From: Arenicola marina
Taxonomy: Eukaryota; Annelida; Polychaeta; Arenicolidae
Assembly: GCA_964019135.1 (NCBI GenBank)
Contig: OZ025248.1
Span: forward strand, 51,143,670 to 51,207,669
Reading direction: 5' to 3'
DNA length: 64,000 nucleotides
This document shows, piece by piece, positions 11,222 through 30,451 of the stretch. Positions within the stretch are counted from its first letter, which is position 1. Every line of letters begins with the position of its first letter. The notes beneath the pieces were generated by a model. The model did no database searches, was not told the origin of the DNA, and saw nothing but the letters and a program-made list of their open reading frames with translations. Both the position numbers and the translations under genes were made by a program.

Positions 11222-14200
11222 ATGGCGGTCAGCGAGAAGCACCGAGTACAAGTTGTTGGATTAATGAATGATGTTACCTTCCATATGGCAAAATGTTGTG
11301 CCGAAGTAAGTAACATGAACTCACAAGCCTCTCTTGGTGTACTTGCTGTGAATAAAAAAATCTGGTTTACCGGTCTGACGGGGTGTAGCCGTAGGCCCAC
11401 TTTGACCGCTGTCGGAGGCTGTGGTCCTGTGGAAGTGTGGAGCTAGGGGCTGGAGCCAGTGGAGGGCTATAGGGTGTAACTGTAGGACTCATATGTGGCT
11501 GAGGAATGTCTTGGTACTCCATGGAGGGAGTCAGCTCATTGATCGATGCCCAACCCTATATTCCCACCGCTGGAGGTGCATGATGTCACTGAGCTTAAGT
11601 GATGATGTGGCTCACCCCACCGCCACGTCCACTCCCGTTGCTCACCCCAGCCACCATGTTTCAGCTAATTAATGATAACAAACAGCTATGTTGATCTCCC
11701 TTCACCTGGTCATTCCTCTACCTGTCTACCTCCGCAAACATGCATTGACCACCAAACCTTTTAAACCCAACCCAACATCTCCCCCCGCCCCCACCAACCC
11801 CACTGGCAGTCAAAATGGGTGTAAACTTCCAGAAGCCAAGGCTATAGTCTGACATGACATTGTTTAGCCAGACTTAGCCTGAAACAAGAAGTTACTATAG
11901 TTTTGTGGGACAGGTAACATTGGGAATGTCATTCCTTTCCTAACTGACAGTAAAAGTTAGGAATGTCATCTCTCTCTCAACTGTCCTACGACATTAACAT
12001 CTTGTTTTTGGGCTAAGCCAGATTCCATGCAGTGTACATCCATTAAGCTTAATGGCTCCCCACCCCCTAGTCTTTGATTGGGTGGTCCAGACAACAATGT
12101 GGGGCCAAATTGAAAAATATAGATAGAAACAGAATTGAACTTTACTGCCCTTACAGCTAACAGCCTTAGTGGCCTACTGCATTTTACTCTTTTACACAGA
12201 AGTAATGCATGCAGAAGAAAACTGTGGTATTGAGTACATATGATTGCAGACTTAAGTTACTATACTAGATGGAACTAAAGTAAATATTGGATGAGGTCAG
12301 CAGTATAAAATTAGTATGGCAATTAATGTCATATATTGTTTTTTACCCCATCTATATTCTGAATAGAAAACCATTAGAGTTTGGGCCTCGCTACTTTATG
12401 CCATATATATATTACATTATAATTACTGATTAATAAAACTTACTAGTATTGAAGTTATTTTATCTTTTTTTCTTCTAGGACTTGTTTACAAAATATCCAA
12501 ATGTCTTCCTTGAGCCAGAAATCGAAGGCATGTTGGAGATTGAATGGGACATATATTGTGAAGAAAAGAAAAGGGTAAGGATCAGTAGTTTGATCATTGA
12601 TACTGAGTAATATTATTTAATGTCACATTTTAATGTACAGTGGTCCCTGCTTTATACAACTTCTGTTCTGCCAGCCCGAAAAGACTGTAACGGAGGGAGT
12701 CGTATAATAGAGGGATGGCCCGATATGGGCAGTTTTGGCTCAAGTATCATCACGCACTCAAATGGCACTATAGTACAGCTTCAGAGTATTTGATGCAGCT
12801 CTGTGCATGTATGGGTTGACTCAAAGACTTAGATAGTCCTACTTATATCAAATATACACAAAAGGTGTGAATAACAGTGATGCGCTCTTAGGCATCTGCT
12901 CATTAACAACCAATCAGATTAACGCTATGTGTTGTTTGTTTAGAGCCAATCAGACCAACTATCACGCCGCGCCGCCGTGTAGCGCGGTTACCAAGCGGAT
13001 TGAATTGTGTTTGGGTCGTATAACGAGCCGAAATGTCGGCCGTAAGTCGCGTTAGCGAGGGAGTAGCATAATAAAGGGGCTTTAACATGTAAAAGTGTTC
13101 CGTGCACAGTGAAAAGACCGGACAACAGAGAGAGTCGTATAATGGAGGGACTGTATAATGCAGGGACCACTGTATCTGTATAGCTTACTCCAATGTTACC
13201 ACATTGTTGCATTAATTTCGCAGGTAGAAACCTCCCGAAGGGCATCTTTTAAAATGATGCTAATTTACGTAATAATTTACTTCAGAATGATAGTTGATAG
13301 CAGGACTTAAAGGGCATATTGTACAATCACATGCTGACATTCAGCATGGCATGATCATTGAAAAATATAACTGATTCTCATAAGTATTACTGGTAGCATT
13401 TTTGGTAAAATAAAATATATCAGAAAGCAGACCAATTTATGAAAAGAAATTGATGGACATGTTTATTGATGGTCGATGTTTAAAAAGTAATGTTTGAAGT
13501 CTTCAAGATTTTTCCCCATGAACATATTTTTAGTATCTGTGTGTGTTTTTCAGGAACTGAAGGGTGAATTGTGGGTCTTCACTGATAAGGCAATAACATT
13601 TGTGAATGGAGAGCTTGCTGGAGGTCCAAAAGAACTTTTGCAGTGGGCCGAACAAGAACATAACTATGAGAACTTTCGACCACTACCTCTGTATGAAACC
13701 TTGGCTGAAGAAGCTTACAAAAATGTCTTAAATTCGAGACATGTAAGTAGTATTACCTTGTCTAGCTGGCAATCCTACTTACCGGTGTATGATGCTTAAT
13801 ACTGAATTTGTTGGTCACAGAAAACATCATTGATGTACATGTACATGTATTATATTATCGGTAGAACGTACATACATGTTGATTACCAGTATGATGCCTA
13901 ATAGTACTACCGTAGCCTTACATTGAAGTTCCATTGTATCATAAAATACTCCTGGAATATGTTTTGTTTTAAATCCATTTCGCTATTTTCCCTACAGCAC
14001 GACTATGTCTACATGGACATTTCGATAGGAGAGAAACCTGTTGGCAAACTGGTATTTGAGGTAAGTAGCTGGTTATGAATTAAAACTTTTACTTTATAAG
14101 CGAATATACTTTGCAGGCCTGCTACATTGTTAGTAACAATATAAACGTAATGAATTACATCATGGCCACTGATAAAACGATATTTAAGCAAATGTAAAAT

Positions 14201-15553
14201 TACGTAGATAGTCATGAAATATTTTATAACAACGTGGTAATTCACACTTTCAGCTATAACAACTAACAAGAATGTTTCTTTTTTTAGTTATTTTCAGATA
14301 AGGTTCCCAAAACCTGTGAAAATTTTCTGGCCCTCTGTACAGGAGAAAAAGGAGAATCTAAACAGACAGAGTACAAGTTGCACTACAAGGACTCCATTTT
14401 CCACAGAGTAGTAAAGAATGGGTGGATTCAAGCAGGAGGTATAAAATATCGACGTTTTTACATGTACGCAGACCTGGATGTTCCATAATTAACTGTTACT
14501 TTTATGCGCTAATAATACGTTTGCAATGCAATATTATTAAGTTGCAACTGGTTAAATGAAGTTCGAATTTCCAGTCTGACATTGATTAAAATAATTGCTT
14601 CAGATATTTGGATGAAGAAAGGTGATGGAGGAGAGTCCATCTATGGACCAGTCTTTGAAGGTAAGTTGCTAGTTCAGCGCAGAAAGTTTTGTTGTCCATA
14701 TCGAAATATTTATAAAAATATGTTCATTCGGTGGTATGTTAAGAAGAATGGAATAATAAAATGCTGCAACTATTTTGGGGTTTATAGATCATTAATATAG
14801 AGCACAGCGGCATTGTTGTTTTTCACGTTAATATATATTTTGGAAACACCCATAATTTTACCTCGCGCCATTTTCAGATGAAAATTTCGCCTTGCGCCAC
14901 AGTCGACGAGGTATTTTAGGAATGGCAAACAAGGGGCGCCACACAAACGGATCTCAGTTCTACATTACACTGCAGCCAGCATCCTGGATGGACTGCAAAT
15001 ACGTTGCCTTTGGGTAAGTTATCATAGCATTTTCACTGCCCCCCCTTCGACAGGTCTAGGAAGAGTGTCTGTGCCAGGGATCTTGATTGTTTCTTTATTC
15101 CGAGTTTGAAGATTAACACTTGGGAGACGTTCACATCGTTACTTGACACGAATACTCGGTTGACACTGGAAATAAAAAAGAAATATATATAATTATAGTA
15201 ATTGAATAAGCTTTATGTCACATCGAAGTAATGTAGTCTTGCACTATATATGTAATGTCATTTTAACATAATTAGTAAACAATAGTTCCGGAGTCATTGA
15301 TCCGTCAACCATTTATGGTAACTATGTCAAGCTAGATTCGTGACGCCCGACAAAGTTCCTTCTCCAACATATGTTAGCAATGTAGTCCACACTAATATTT
15401 CTGTTGCCAAGTACATCCTTTTCTGACTCTCACAGCCAAGTCATAGAGGGAACAAGTACACTGAAAGCCATCGAGGAGCAAGAAACCATGAATGAACGTC
15501 CTTTAAAGGAGGTCTGCATAACCGACTGTGGGGTTCTCAGTTTTGAGTTTTAG
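11222..15553 (+). CDS. PPIL6: PPIL6, cyclophilin-like peptidyl-prolyl isomerase
   Basis: Eight exons: 11222-11305, 12479-12574, 13554-13742, 13998-14060, 14288-14438, 14604-14660, 14878-15013 and 15436-15553 (TAG). All junctions are in phase and give 297 residues; human PPIL6 is about 311. The first 120 residues are the PPIL6-specific N-terminus ([30 protein letters not shown]). The cyclophilin domain follows from [20 protein letters not shown]. Active-site equivalents visible are Arg in [14 protein letters not shown], and Gln and Phe/Tyr in [18 protein letters not shown] Trp in [12 protein letters not shown] sits at the cyclosporin-binding Trp position of cyclophilin A. The ATG at 11222 has a strong context (A at -3, G at +4); an in-frame ATG at 11210 is weaker. 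Activity as an isomerase is inferred from the family. Intron 2 holds a MITE. Confidence 0.93.
12638..13172 (+). mobile_element. TA-flanked MITE with CAGTGGTCCCTGC termini
   Basis: Inside PPIL6 intron 2. The left end CAGTGGTCCCTGC and the right end GCAGGGACCACTG are inverted repeats flanked by TA on both sides. Subterminal inverted motifs continue (TTATACAACT...; ...GGAGGGACTGTATAAT). No transposase is seen. A TA duplication and CAGTGGTCCC ends suit a Tc1/mariner-pogo-type non-autonomous element. An inverted copy lies at 22779-23503. Confidence 0.8.
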
Positions 15554-18544
15554 CAGATCGAGAGAAATGACGGAGGGTACCGTCGCAAATTCGTGCAGTC
15601 GTTTGTGTATTGTAACAATATTCGAAGGGAACAGTGGACATCTCGATTAACGTGGCATGAAGCCTGTGTCGATATGGCGAAGAACTAGATGGCGGTTCTC
15701 ATCCAATGATCTTATTCGGGTCACTGATCGAGGTCCTTCGTAAGTCTTGACAAGCAGAATGTATTGTTGAATTAACGGCGTAATGTACACCAGACTTGTA
15801 TTGTGTCGCTGCGAAGCGGTCACCGAGAAGTATTTGTGGTAATGGAATACATGTTTATATAATACATTTAATGATTAATTTCGAACCACCCATCATTGTT
15901 TTGTGTTTCCATCTACAACAAACGTAGGCGGCTTGGATGATACATGCAACAAAAATAACAAGAGATATTCGACCATAGGTCGAGGACGAAAATACATAAG
16001 TACATTTGGAAGCCGTATTAATGGCGACGTTACGAGTCGTCAGGGCCAATTTTGGCTAAAGGGCCTTTTGGGGCAATTTGGGCTAAATGCTGCCTTCGAC
16101 AGGCAGTGTGGCACTGTAGGCGGAGCTTAATTGGACATCCAGTTTGAAGCCAAGGCGCTTCTCTTGAAGCAATATTAACGGTACTTTCGTATCTGTTATT
16201 TATTATGTCTTGGTGACTTCACGAACTTCATTTGACGATCACGACAATATTCGCGATGGCTTCTATTGTGTTAAGTATACCTACTTACGAAATCATGGGT
16301 GAACTAATGAACTTGTGGCTGATGGTAGCTAATGCCAAATTAGCTGAACATCAAGCAGGCCCAAACTTTCGTAAGAGCACGTAAGCTATGACGTTGACGC
16401 ACACTTAGCCCCCTCGCCAAGGTGTCTCTAAAGACGACGTGTTTAAGTGAACATGAAATTTTGTTCTCAAGAGCGATTGCTTGACTCATTATGAATGGCG
16501 CTACGAATTTTACTTTTTATCTAATAATACGTCATCGTGACGTCATTTGACGTTCGCGCAAATGCTCAAGATGGCTTTTATTTCTTTAATGTCTACTTAT
16601 CAACTCGGGTTATGACAGCTATTGCCAAAGTGGCTAAAAGTAAAGCAAACCCAACATTTCGTAGGGGCACGTTAGCTATGACGTCATTCTTGACGCATAC
16701 TTATCCCCTGCGCCAAAACAGTTACACACGGCACAAACTGCCCCTGAACACGACCTGCAACGTAAAGCGACCCGAAAGTCGCCATACCTTATAATAGCTG
16801 AGTAATAGCTTACATACGATGTGTGACGTTATGACGTGACGCGCGACAACGTCCAAGTGGCAATACGCCAAGGTTTACTGCCACAACTTATTCGATTGAA
16901 GAGCTAGGCGACAGAAAGAACAGTCCTTCAGCTATGGCTTGACGAAATGGTCAAAAGTTGCATTAGTTCATCATTGCGGAGACAAGGAGACCTAGGACAA
17001 GAACAAGGAACACTGCATGCGAAGTGATATAGCAACTCATTTGTTTCTTTTACTGGTTCTTTGCCGATTGATGGTCCCTACCATTTGGCGTAAAGATCAC
17101 AGCTCTGGCATGTTTTTCTTAATTTTGACGTTGTTTTAAAGATGGACACAATCTGCATTCACTCATTATTGGTGGCCCCGCAAAGGTGTCGTCCCACTTT
17201 GAAGCACTCTAGCGCCATAACTGAGCAACATCCGCCTGATTGAAGCATTAAGTGATCTGTAGATGCTTATTGGCACCTAGTTGGCGAAAAGAATGCAATT
17301 TTAGCATTTTTATCTGATTTTTCTTTCAATGGCAAGAATCTGTATGTTTATCATTAGGCCAGTGGCTTCGTTGCCATGGAAACAAAAAGTAATACAGATA
17401 TCGCCGTGTTTTTCTTAGAACTTGCTTTAAGGTGATATTACCTCACTGTGTGGCGAAGGAGACTGAAATAGCTTGAGCGGAAGTAGGTCATATTCGATCA
17501 AGTTCATTTTTCCCCATAGGATCCCATGTTAAACGATTTCGCCTATATACCGAAAAGTAATGTGGCTATGGAACCATGTTGACAGATTATGACTCAGCTT
17601 AGTATTATCCATCCACAGGTGCAAGCATTGAGTGATGGCTTGAATAGGGCACCCGTGGGAGCCTCTGCTAACACCCAAAAGCCGTATCTTTCACCATTGG
17701 CCAAATTTCAAAAAAATCCTGTGACGTCACTATTTGCTCCAATCGCATGCGATAAGCACTGAGGCTACTATGGATCATGTTTAATTAAGAAAAAAATGCC
17801 GGTGTCGCTTGATGGAGGCACTTGTGAAATACACGACAAAACATTTTTCCCAGCCTAAAGATACAGCGCTTTAACATAGGAAGTCCCATAGAGAACTGCC
17901 GTCGGCCCTGGAACCGGAAGTAAGATAGGAACATATTGTTTTTAGTTTGCAGCTATACGAGGAACTACGTTTCCTACAATATGATGCTACTCACTCACTT
18001 TTGGAATTTTTTCCTGATTTTTGACGATTTTTTTTAAGTACTAAAAGTGACGTCATCGTGACGTCACGTCACGCATCGGAGAACTCTAAGATTCGACACA
18101 ACTCATCTCAATTCATATTTCTATGGCATGTTAGAACATGTGCCCAAAAGCGAGAAAACTGACAGAGGTCATTTAGTGCGTTTTCCGCAAAACGTACGAC
18201 CTCATTTTACTCGAAATGAGTATATTACGCATCAAAAAGTGAACAATACCCGAAAACTGCGCCTTAAAGTGTAGCACATTTTGCAACTCACCCGGAATCT
18301 CTAGCTTTAATATTAACGGAGATATATGCATTCATAGTTTTTTTCTTCAAAAAATCGCTGTGACCTTGACCTATTGACCTGGGTGACGAGTATGTTCTAG
18401 CCCTACTGCGTGGCTATAAGGTACTGAAGACTGCCAACCGATGCATTCAGTTGTTAGGCCATAAGAAGACTTCCCGTTTTTGCGTGAAACAGACATACAT
18501 ACATATATATATAGAAACAGACAAACAAACACGACCGACCGACA
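15554..18544. other. Intergenic repeat-rich DNA after PPIL6
   Basis: Contains PPIL6 3' UTR (extent unknown) and then low-complexity, repeat-like DNA with many GACGTCA/TGACGTCAC words. An imperfect direct repeat is present (16220-16430 against 16540-16745, sharing TGACGTCATTTGACG-like starts, GATGGCTT, then CTATGACGT-TTGACGCA). The phrase GTGACCTTGACCTATTGACC near 18360 is common in invertebrate repeats. No coding gene recognised; probably one or more old transposons. Confidence 0.4.
16220..16745 (+). repeat. Imperfect direct repeat of about 200 bp
   Basis: The two halves (about 16220-16430 and 16540-16745) share, in the same order, TTTGACG-TC-CG, ATGGCTT, a CTACTTA block, GGCTGATGGTAGCTAATGCC against GACAGCTATTGCC, AACTTTCGTA-G-GCACGT, GCTATGACGT and GACGCA-ACTTA. 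Spacing is about 320 bp. The family is unknown. Confidence 0.5.
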
Positions 18545-18573
18545 TATGACGAAAATTGAAAATTTTCGTCATA
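18545..18573. repeat. 13-bp palindrome, 3-nt loop
   Basis: TATGACGAAAATT and AATTTTCGTCATA are exact inverted repeats around GAA. It follows a CATACATA/GACAAACA/CGACCGAC low-complexity run, an arrangement that looks like the end of a non-autonomous transposable element, though no partner end was found. Confidence 0.7.
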
Positions 18574-18609
18574 ATAATCGTCAACAGACACACTGACGAC
18601 ATTTTCTGC

Positions 18610-20539
18610 CCAAAATGATATTTATTTCATTCTAACATTCATCTTGACACATAAGATTCAAAACCATTACGTGGCCCGTAGCAATGCAACCATATACATA
18701 CAGTAAGTCTCCAATTATCTTCAGAAAGCCTAAATCTATTATTTTGTGCATACCTTACCTTACCGCAATATACACATGAACTGGTAGACAAGCACAATGT
18801 TTTGGATTACCGCTTAGCAATTAAAGTAATAATAATACTTAAAAAAAGAATCCTGCCAAAGTAGAAAGAAAAAACACAGAAACAATTAAGATAATTGTTT
18901 GCTAGCACACCATGTTCATTGATGCATTTGGTTTTCCTCGTGTGACGCAACAAACTAATATTTAGGGAGGGGGGGGGCGGGCGACAAAGTGACTCGTCAG
19001 ATCAGACTTTTGAAGAAATTTACGCGTTTGGAAAAAATTGAGTGACTGCGACACAATCATTGTTCAGATCCGCCTTTATCACGGTACAACACTGATATTA
19101 CACACACAATATGCGGCATTACGTACAAGCATATACATACACAATCTTTCCACTTTTTTACCTCTTACATAACATTTAGAGAAACTATAAAAATGCTACT
19201 GTCTCCGGCAGCTAATCGCGAATACAGTGTTTTCCACGCCAGCGAGAACCATCAGAGTAGCTCCCGTATTACTGCGTGTATCAACTCCAGTAATTTGAAA
19301 GATCCAAATTAACATGGAAGATGCCATAGCCCCTAACATTTATTTGTCTTACACACCGCCGGTCCTATCGAACCTCCCTTTTACTCGGTATGTGCTAAAC
19401 AAACATCCAGCATCCTCCGCAGAGCATTTCCGAGGCGATCCTGGTCACGCCGGCACCTGTCGTTCACACAATGAAGTATCTTTAGTGTTTCTTGCCGCTT
19501 ATCCTGTAAAACAGCAAAAAGGAAAACGAGTAAAGAATCGAACAATGGCCACCCTTAAGCATTTACAATTATCGGGTATCAATTCTTATCGAAACTCGAG
19601 AAACCTAGATGATAGTACCTCCAGACATAAGTATTAATCTCACAGTACGACATAATGGATAGTATAACCTAAGCGAATACCATTCTACTTCATACTCAAC
19701 GTGAAGAATCTTGTCAGACATGCACCGCTATACTTATTGAAGAAGAGACATGCAATAACAGGTCATAAGCATTGTAAAATCTGTTTTCAGCACAACAAGC
19801 CACAACCATTCAGGAAATGAAATAAAATGACATTTTCGCTATTTTGTGCACAAGAGGGTTGGAATGTACCTCTCGGTATGAAATGGGCTTAGCTGAACCA
19901 TGCCCCAGATGCAGGCGACTTATTAAAGTATTTCAATTCATCGGTTAATAAACTAGGCTTACAACCCAATTGCCAAACAGGACAAAACACATTTGTTTGG
20001 TGACAAATACACTTATATTTGTGAAATTTATATATCAGCAACGTGAAGCACAATTAAATCATAATCAGCATCATGTCTCGTAGTTAAGTAACAATGCCTG
20101 TAAGCACAACGTATATCTTATACTAAAATTCCTAAGTTTCTACAAATATGTCACTATGTAGTCCACATTCATCCAACAAAATACAGTCATGCATACACAC
20201 AGGGACATTTTTATTTCTCTGTCACTCCATGTGTTGCTAATTTACCCGTTTTATACAAAATATTAATTTCTGGACAATAACCCACAACATTTACGTAATT
20301 TAAGCCTAGCGCAAGAGATTTCAGACCTTGTCAACTTTAGTCCCTAACTAGTAGTCACTGTGCGATTGTAGACTCTTAGCTATAGATGATACAAGTATAC
20401 GGGTAATGGTCAATGTCTTGTACACACGAGGAGAACATCATATCTGTTGTTGTTACTCAAGTACACCCTTTAATATTCTATGTAAAGGTGGATACAGTGA
20501 AGCAAAGTATAGCAAATAAAGAAAAACCAAAGACAACTT
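18610..20539 (-). other. Probable MEAF6 3' UTR and convergent intergenic DNA
   Basis: Lies downstream (on the minus strand) of the MEAF6 stop codon. The sequence is AT-rich, without introns I can detect or recognisable proteins. TTTATT near 18618 is AATAAA on the minus strand and could end a long 3' UTR. The small open frame at 19314-19637 (+) has no family resemblance. A G-run lies at about 18966-18977. Confidence 0.35.
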
Positions 20540-26283
<5,744 letters not shown>

Positions 26284-26935
26284 TTTCCTTCAATCGACAG
26301 TGAGATTTGACAGACTGCTATTACCCAGAAGAATTTATATCTTAATCTTCGTGTACACTCACAGCTGCCTGCATCGAATAATCACTAGTTATATTGGCGA
26401 CATTCAAACGATCCCACGGTGTTGTGTTCAGTTTCTTGTTCGTAACAAATAATACTTTATCTCATTAAATGTTCTACATTTAAATGTTTCCAGTTGGTTT
26501 ACTAGGAGTTTGCTTGCTCGAGTAAATAAGTCGACTAATTGAAAGACAGTAAATATGGCTTTCGATTAGACCTAGTCCAATTATGCGGGCCGTCGGGTTT
26601 TGCGTTAGCTTGCTTACCTTTTTTTTATCCCTTTGAAATGATCATAAATTACTAAGAATAATTTAGCTAGCTAGATTTTTAATTCTTTCAGGAGTAGCAC
26701 TGAAACAATGAACAATATTTATATTATTCCAGTAAACGTCTAAAATGTATTTAGAACACAATAGACTAGAAAATCAATTAGTTGATCACGTTGATTCCTT
26801 TCCCAAATGATGAATGAATTATACTCGCCTTATGGGTTAACTTCATATGAAACTGATAAACAAATATAAAATTCTGCGTCTGATCTTAGCAGAAGAAGAC
26901 TACAGATATTGATATACTAACTGAATCATTTGTTC

Positions 26936-27343
26936 AAGTTGCATATCGAGCTCTTTCCCGCCCAAACTAAAGAGGTCAAAATACAAATATGAATCCGTCC
27001 TTGAATCATTTAAGATTTCTTTTGCCTGTATTCCACGCATGCCAGTCTCTTAATTAGCCTTGACCGTGATATCAATTTATTACCACTATAGTTTTGATTT
27101 TAGTGGTAAACGGCATCAGTTTATGTGCTTCGCGATGCTTTGTTATAAGTAGCAGTGCTGCGAGTTCTGTGGTGTCCCGGGATAGACACGTTTGCCACAT
27201 CACAGCCGAAACAGCGATGTTTATCAGGATTGATGTTTATTTTGAATTTACAGAATGAAACAATCGCGTACGTTTTTCTGCAAATTTTGATATAAATTTC
27301 GCATGGGCTTAGTTTTGGCGGGAAAGAGCTCGATATGCAACTT
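26936..27343 (-). mobile_element. 408-bp MITE with perfect 27-bp TIRs
   Basis: The left arm 26936-26962 begins AAGTTGCATATCGAGC and is the exact complement of 27317-27343; similarity extends to about 35 bp with one mismatch. The interior matches, in reverse, the elements at 38585-38946 and 9197-9420 (GCTTCGCGATGCTTTGTTAT, ACGTTTGCCACATCACAGCC). Flanks show no convincing target duplication. It is the best-preserved of three copies in the window. Confidence 0.85.
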
Positions 27344-28617
27344 TAAATTAATCTGTTTCGTCCAAAGTCCACCACCCATCAATACCACAAATCTCAGCTT
27401 GCTGTATCATGCAGCCATACAAAATCTAGAATAAAGCCATATCGAATTAAGAGGGGATCGAGCCCCCCCCCCCCCTCCATTTAAAAGTTGTGGGGTTGGG
27501 GCGCTTCCGCCGCCTACGCCATTTTGATTAAAGCCTAGCTGTAGTTTTGATAAACATTGTCTCAAGTTCCTCAGTCTGTCAGTGAAATGCGCTGGCCTAT
27601 GTGCAGAGTGCCGGCCGATGGCGCGTGGTCCAAAAAAAATATATCGTGCACCAGGTAAATATATCCGTGTAGGCAATGTCACTGTCTAAATACCAATGGT
27701 ACACATTAGCGTCTGCTGCTGCTGACCCAGTAGGTTATGTCGAAATGCCTGTTTTCTGCTCCGACAATGAATAACTGTAAACATATGCGCACTCTACAAA
27801 CACGATGGCATATGATCAGGTAAGGTGTTTGTCTGAAACAAGAAATCTCAAAAAGACAGAAAAATATGTCTGTTTCATGGACTTATTTTCAGTCCCCCCC
27901 TAATATCGCCCATCAAACCATGTCCTTACTCCATTAATAATATGGATAGGTGCTAACCCAAAAATGCGAGCGTATATTTATTAATTTAGATATTCCGAGG
28001 GGATACATCTAGATTAATGTTCAAAATTGATCTCACTTCTGCTTGCCATAAAGCATATCTTTGGCGGGATGAAGTATACCCCATGCATCTGCTTGTAACA
28101 TATCATTCGGTTGCTTGAAAACTCCCATTGTGATGTCATGTTTATAACATTTTGATGTCACAACTACTCAATATGCTCTGCTTGGAGATTGGCAACATAC
28201 ATTTAGTGCATCGCTTATAAATTAACTTTAATTTTAAGTATACATTCGTATACCTTCTTAAGTTTAAGTATACATTCGTAACTTTTATGGGGTAGCTGAT
28301 TTTATTATTAAGTATATGACATAATATGCTTTGACCTCTCTTTGCTTGAATATAATTATGTACAGCTGATATTTACTCTAAACTCGAAAACGTCTCATGG
28401 GGGCTGTTACGCGAAATGAAAGTCCTAAGCCTATGCTTGAAATGGACTTTGAATATGCATGCATGTTACCTTAAGAGCTCACTTGCGCTTGCTATTAGGG
28501 CCTAGTACCAGTGACAGTGTAGCCTCTATACCTGTTACCACAGTCCGCTGCCGCGCTGGATGGAGTGGGGGGCCAGACAAGTGTTTGAATGACCAGTTTA
28601 TAGGGTACCCCCTTCCC

Positions 28618-29600
28618 CCCATGTCGGCCACGGGGACGTCGGTCGCGGGGACGTCGACCACAGGGACATCGGCCACGGGGACATCGGCCACAGGAACGTC
28701 GGCCACGGGCACGTCAGCCACGGGGACCTCGGCCACGGGGACGTCGGTCACGGGGACGTCGGTCACGGGGACGTCGGTCACGGGGACGTCGACCACGGGG
28801 ACATCGGCCACAGGGGCTTAGGTCCTGAGGACGTCGGTCACGGGGACGTCGGTCACGGGGACGTCGGTCACGGGGACATCGGCCACAGGGGCTTAGGTCC
28901 TGAGGACGTCGGCCACGGGGACGTCGGCCACAGGGGCTTAGGTCATGGGGACGTCGGCCACAGGGGCTTAGGTCATGGGGACGTCGGCCACAGGGGCTTA
29001 GGTCATGGGGACGTCGGCCACGGGGACGTCGGCCACAGGGGCTTAGGTCATGGGGACGTCGACCACGGGGACGTCGGCCACGGGGACGTCGGCCACGGGG
29101 ACGTCGGCCACGGAGACGTCAGCCACGGGGACGTCGCCCCCGGTGACCTCGGCCACGGGGACGTCGGTACATACGGGAACGTCGGCCACGGGGACGTCGG
29201 CCACGGGGACGTTGGCAACGGGGACGTCGGTTACGGGGACGTCGGTTACGGGGACGTCGACCGCGGGGACGTCGACCACGGGGACATCGGCCTCGGGGAC
29301 GTCGGCCACGGGGACGTCGGCCACAGGAACGTCGGCCACAGGAACGTCGGCCACGGGAACGTCGGCCACGGGGATTTCGGCCACAGGAACGTCGGCCTCG
29401 GGGACGTCGGCCACGGGGACGTCGGCCACGGGGACGTCGGCCACAGGAACGTCGGCCACGGGGACGTCGGCCACGGGGACGTCGGCCACGGGGACGTCGG
29501 TCACAGGAACGTCGGCCACGGGGACGTTGGCCACGGGGACGTCGGCCACCTGTATGGATGTTGGCCACGGGGACGTCGGCCACCTGTATGGATGTTGATG
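28618..29600. repeat. GC-rich 15-bp minisatellite (CGGCCACGGGGACGT)n
   Basis: Roughly 60 copies of a 15-bp unit with a few variant phrases (CAGGGGCTTAGGTC). Because 15 is divisible by 3 and the unit has few stop-like words, long frames are open on both strands, reading as repeats such as GTSAT on plus and ADVPV on minus. There is no start context, splice logic or family resemblance, so I read it as non-coding. Confidence 0.9.
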
Positions 29601-30451
29601 TCAGAGCTGCCAATCTCTATGAACAGATGAAGCTCAGACGGTAGAGCTACAGGAGTCTCAATCGCTGATAGCTAAGGGAGGGGTTGGGGTGGCAATACTT
29701 ATATGTTTATGCATTATCTGTGATTTTGTTATTACTTCATGGAGCTTTATTAGCATATTAACATTTAAAAAAATAGCTTCTTAAAATTTTTCATGTTCTG
29801 ACATACAGAGGAATAGATATATCAGCTCAATCCACAGTGCATCAAAACTGGATGTCAAATGCAGTAAATTTTATGTGACTTTCATATGACCTGGCTATGC
29901 TGAGGTGAAGAACATTGGACCTCCACCCTTTGCTGGTTCATTATTCTTATACCATGTATCTACATCTAGCAACTGAAATTTATCTGTATCTAAGAACTGG
30001 TCTGCCTCTTTCACCAACCATATAGTCATATGGCAGATGTTGTCATTCATCTCAAAAAAACATAATGGCGAGAAGGCTTCTGTCTGCAAAGATTTACAGA
30101 GAAGTTTGTGCCACATGCATTCTGTCATATATGGAGCAATACAGTTTTTGTTGACACAGATGAGACTCATTGTTGATGGTAATTAAGGTTTTCTCACTGG
30201 CCCATTAGGACTAACACTGTCAATGGAAATATAGATATCTATTGTGGTCCTTATAGAAGTGTTCCTGTAGAGAGAAATACCTCTATTCCGGTCTCAATCT
30301 GCTGGTTCCACAATAATTATTACCGGTAGTGACAATAGATGAATTTAGCTCTTTTTCACTGGTAATAACCATTTCATACCCTTTGATACATTCAAAGTGT
30401 CCTATATTTTCATTCATCGGATTAAGTCATCTATGCTGCTTTTTTTTGCAG

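Larger units (their letters stand above)
26284..30451. other. Divergent interval between MEAF6 and TRMT2B
   Basis: Holds the MEAF6 promoter (immediately right of 26283) and, presumably, the TRMT2B promoter and first exon, which I could not find. A 408-bp MITE lies at 26936-27343, a C-run at about 27462-27474, and a large GC-rich minisatellite at 28618-29600. The remainder, including 29620-30450, shows no recognisable gene. Confidence 0.45.

Noticed and set aside
28459-29613. Repeat-protein frames (GTSAT and ADVPV types) on both strands
   Set aside because: Both strands are open simultaneously because the 15-bp unit lacks stop codons; no splice sites, signal or homologous domain support either.
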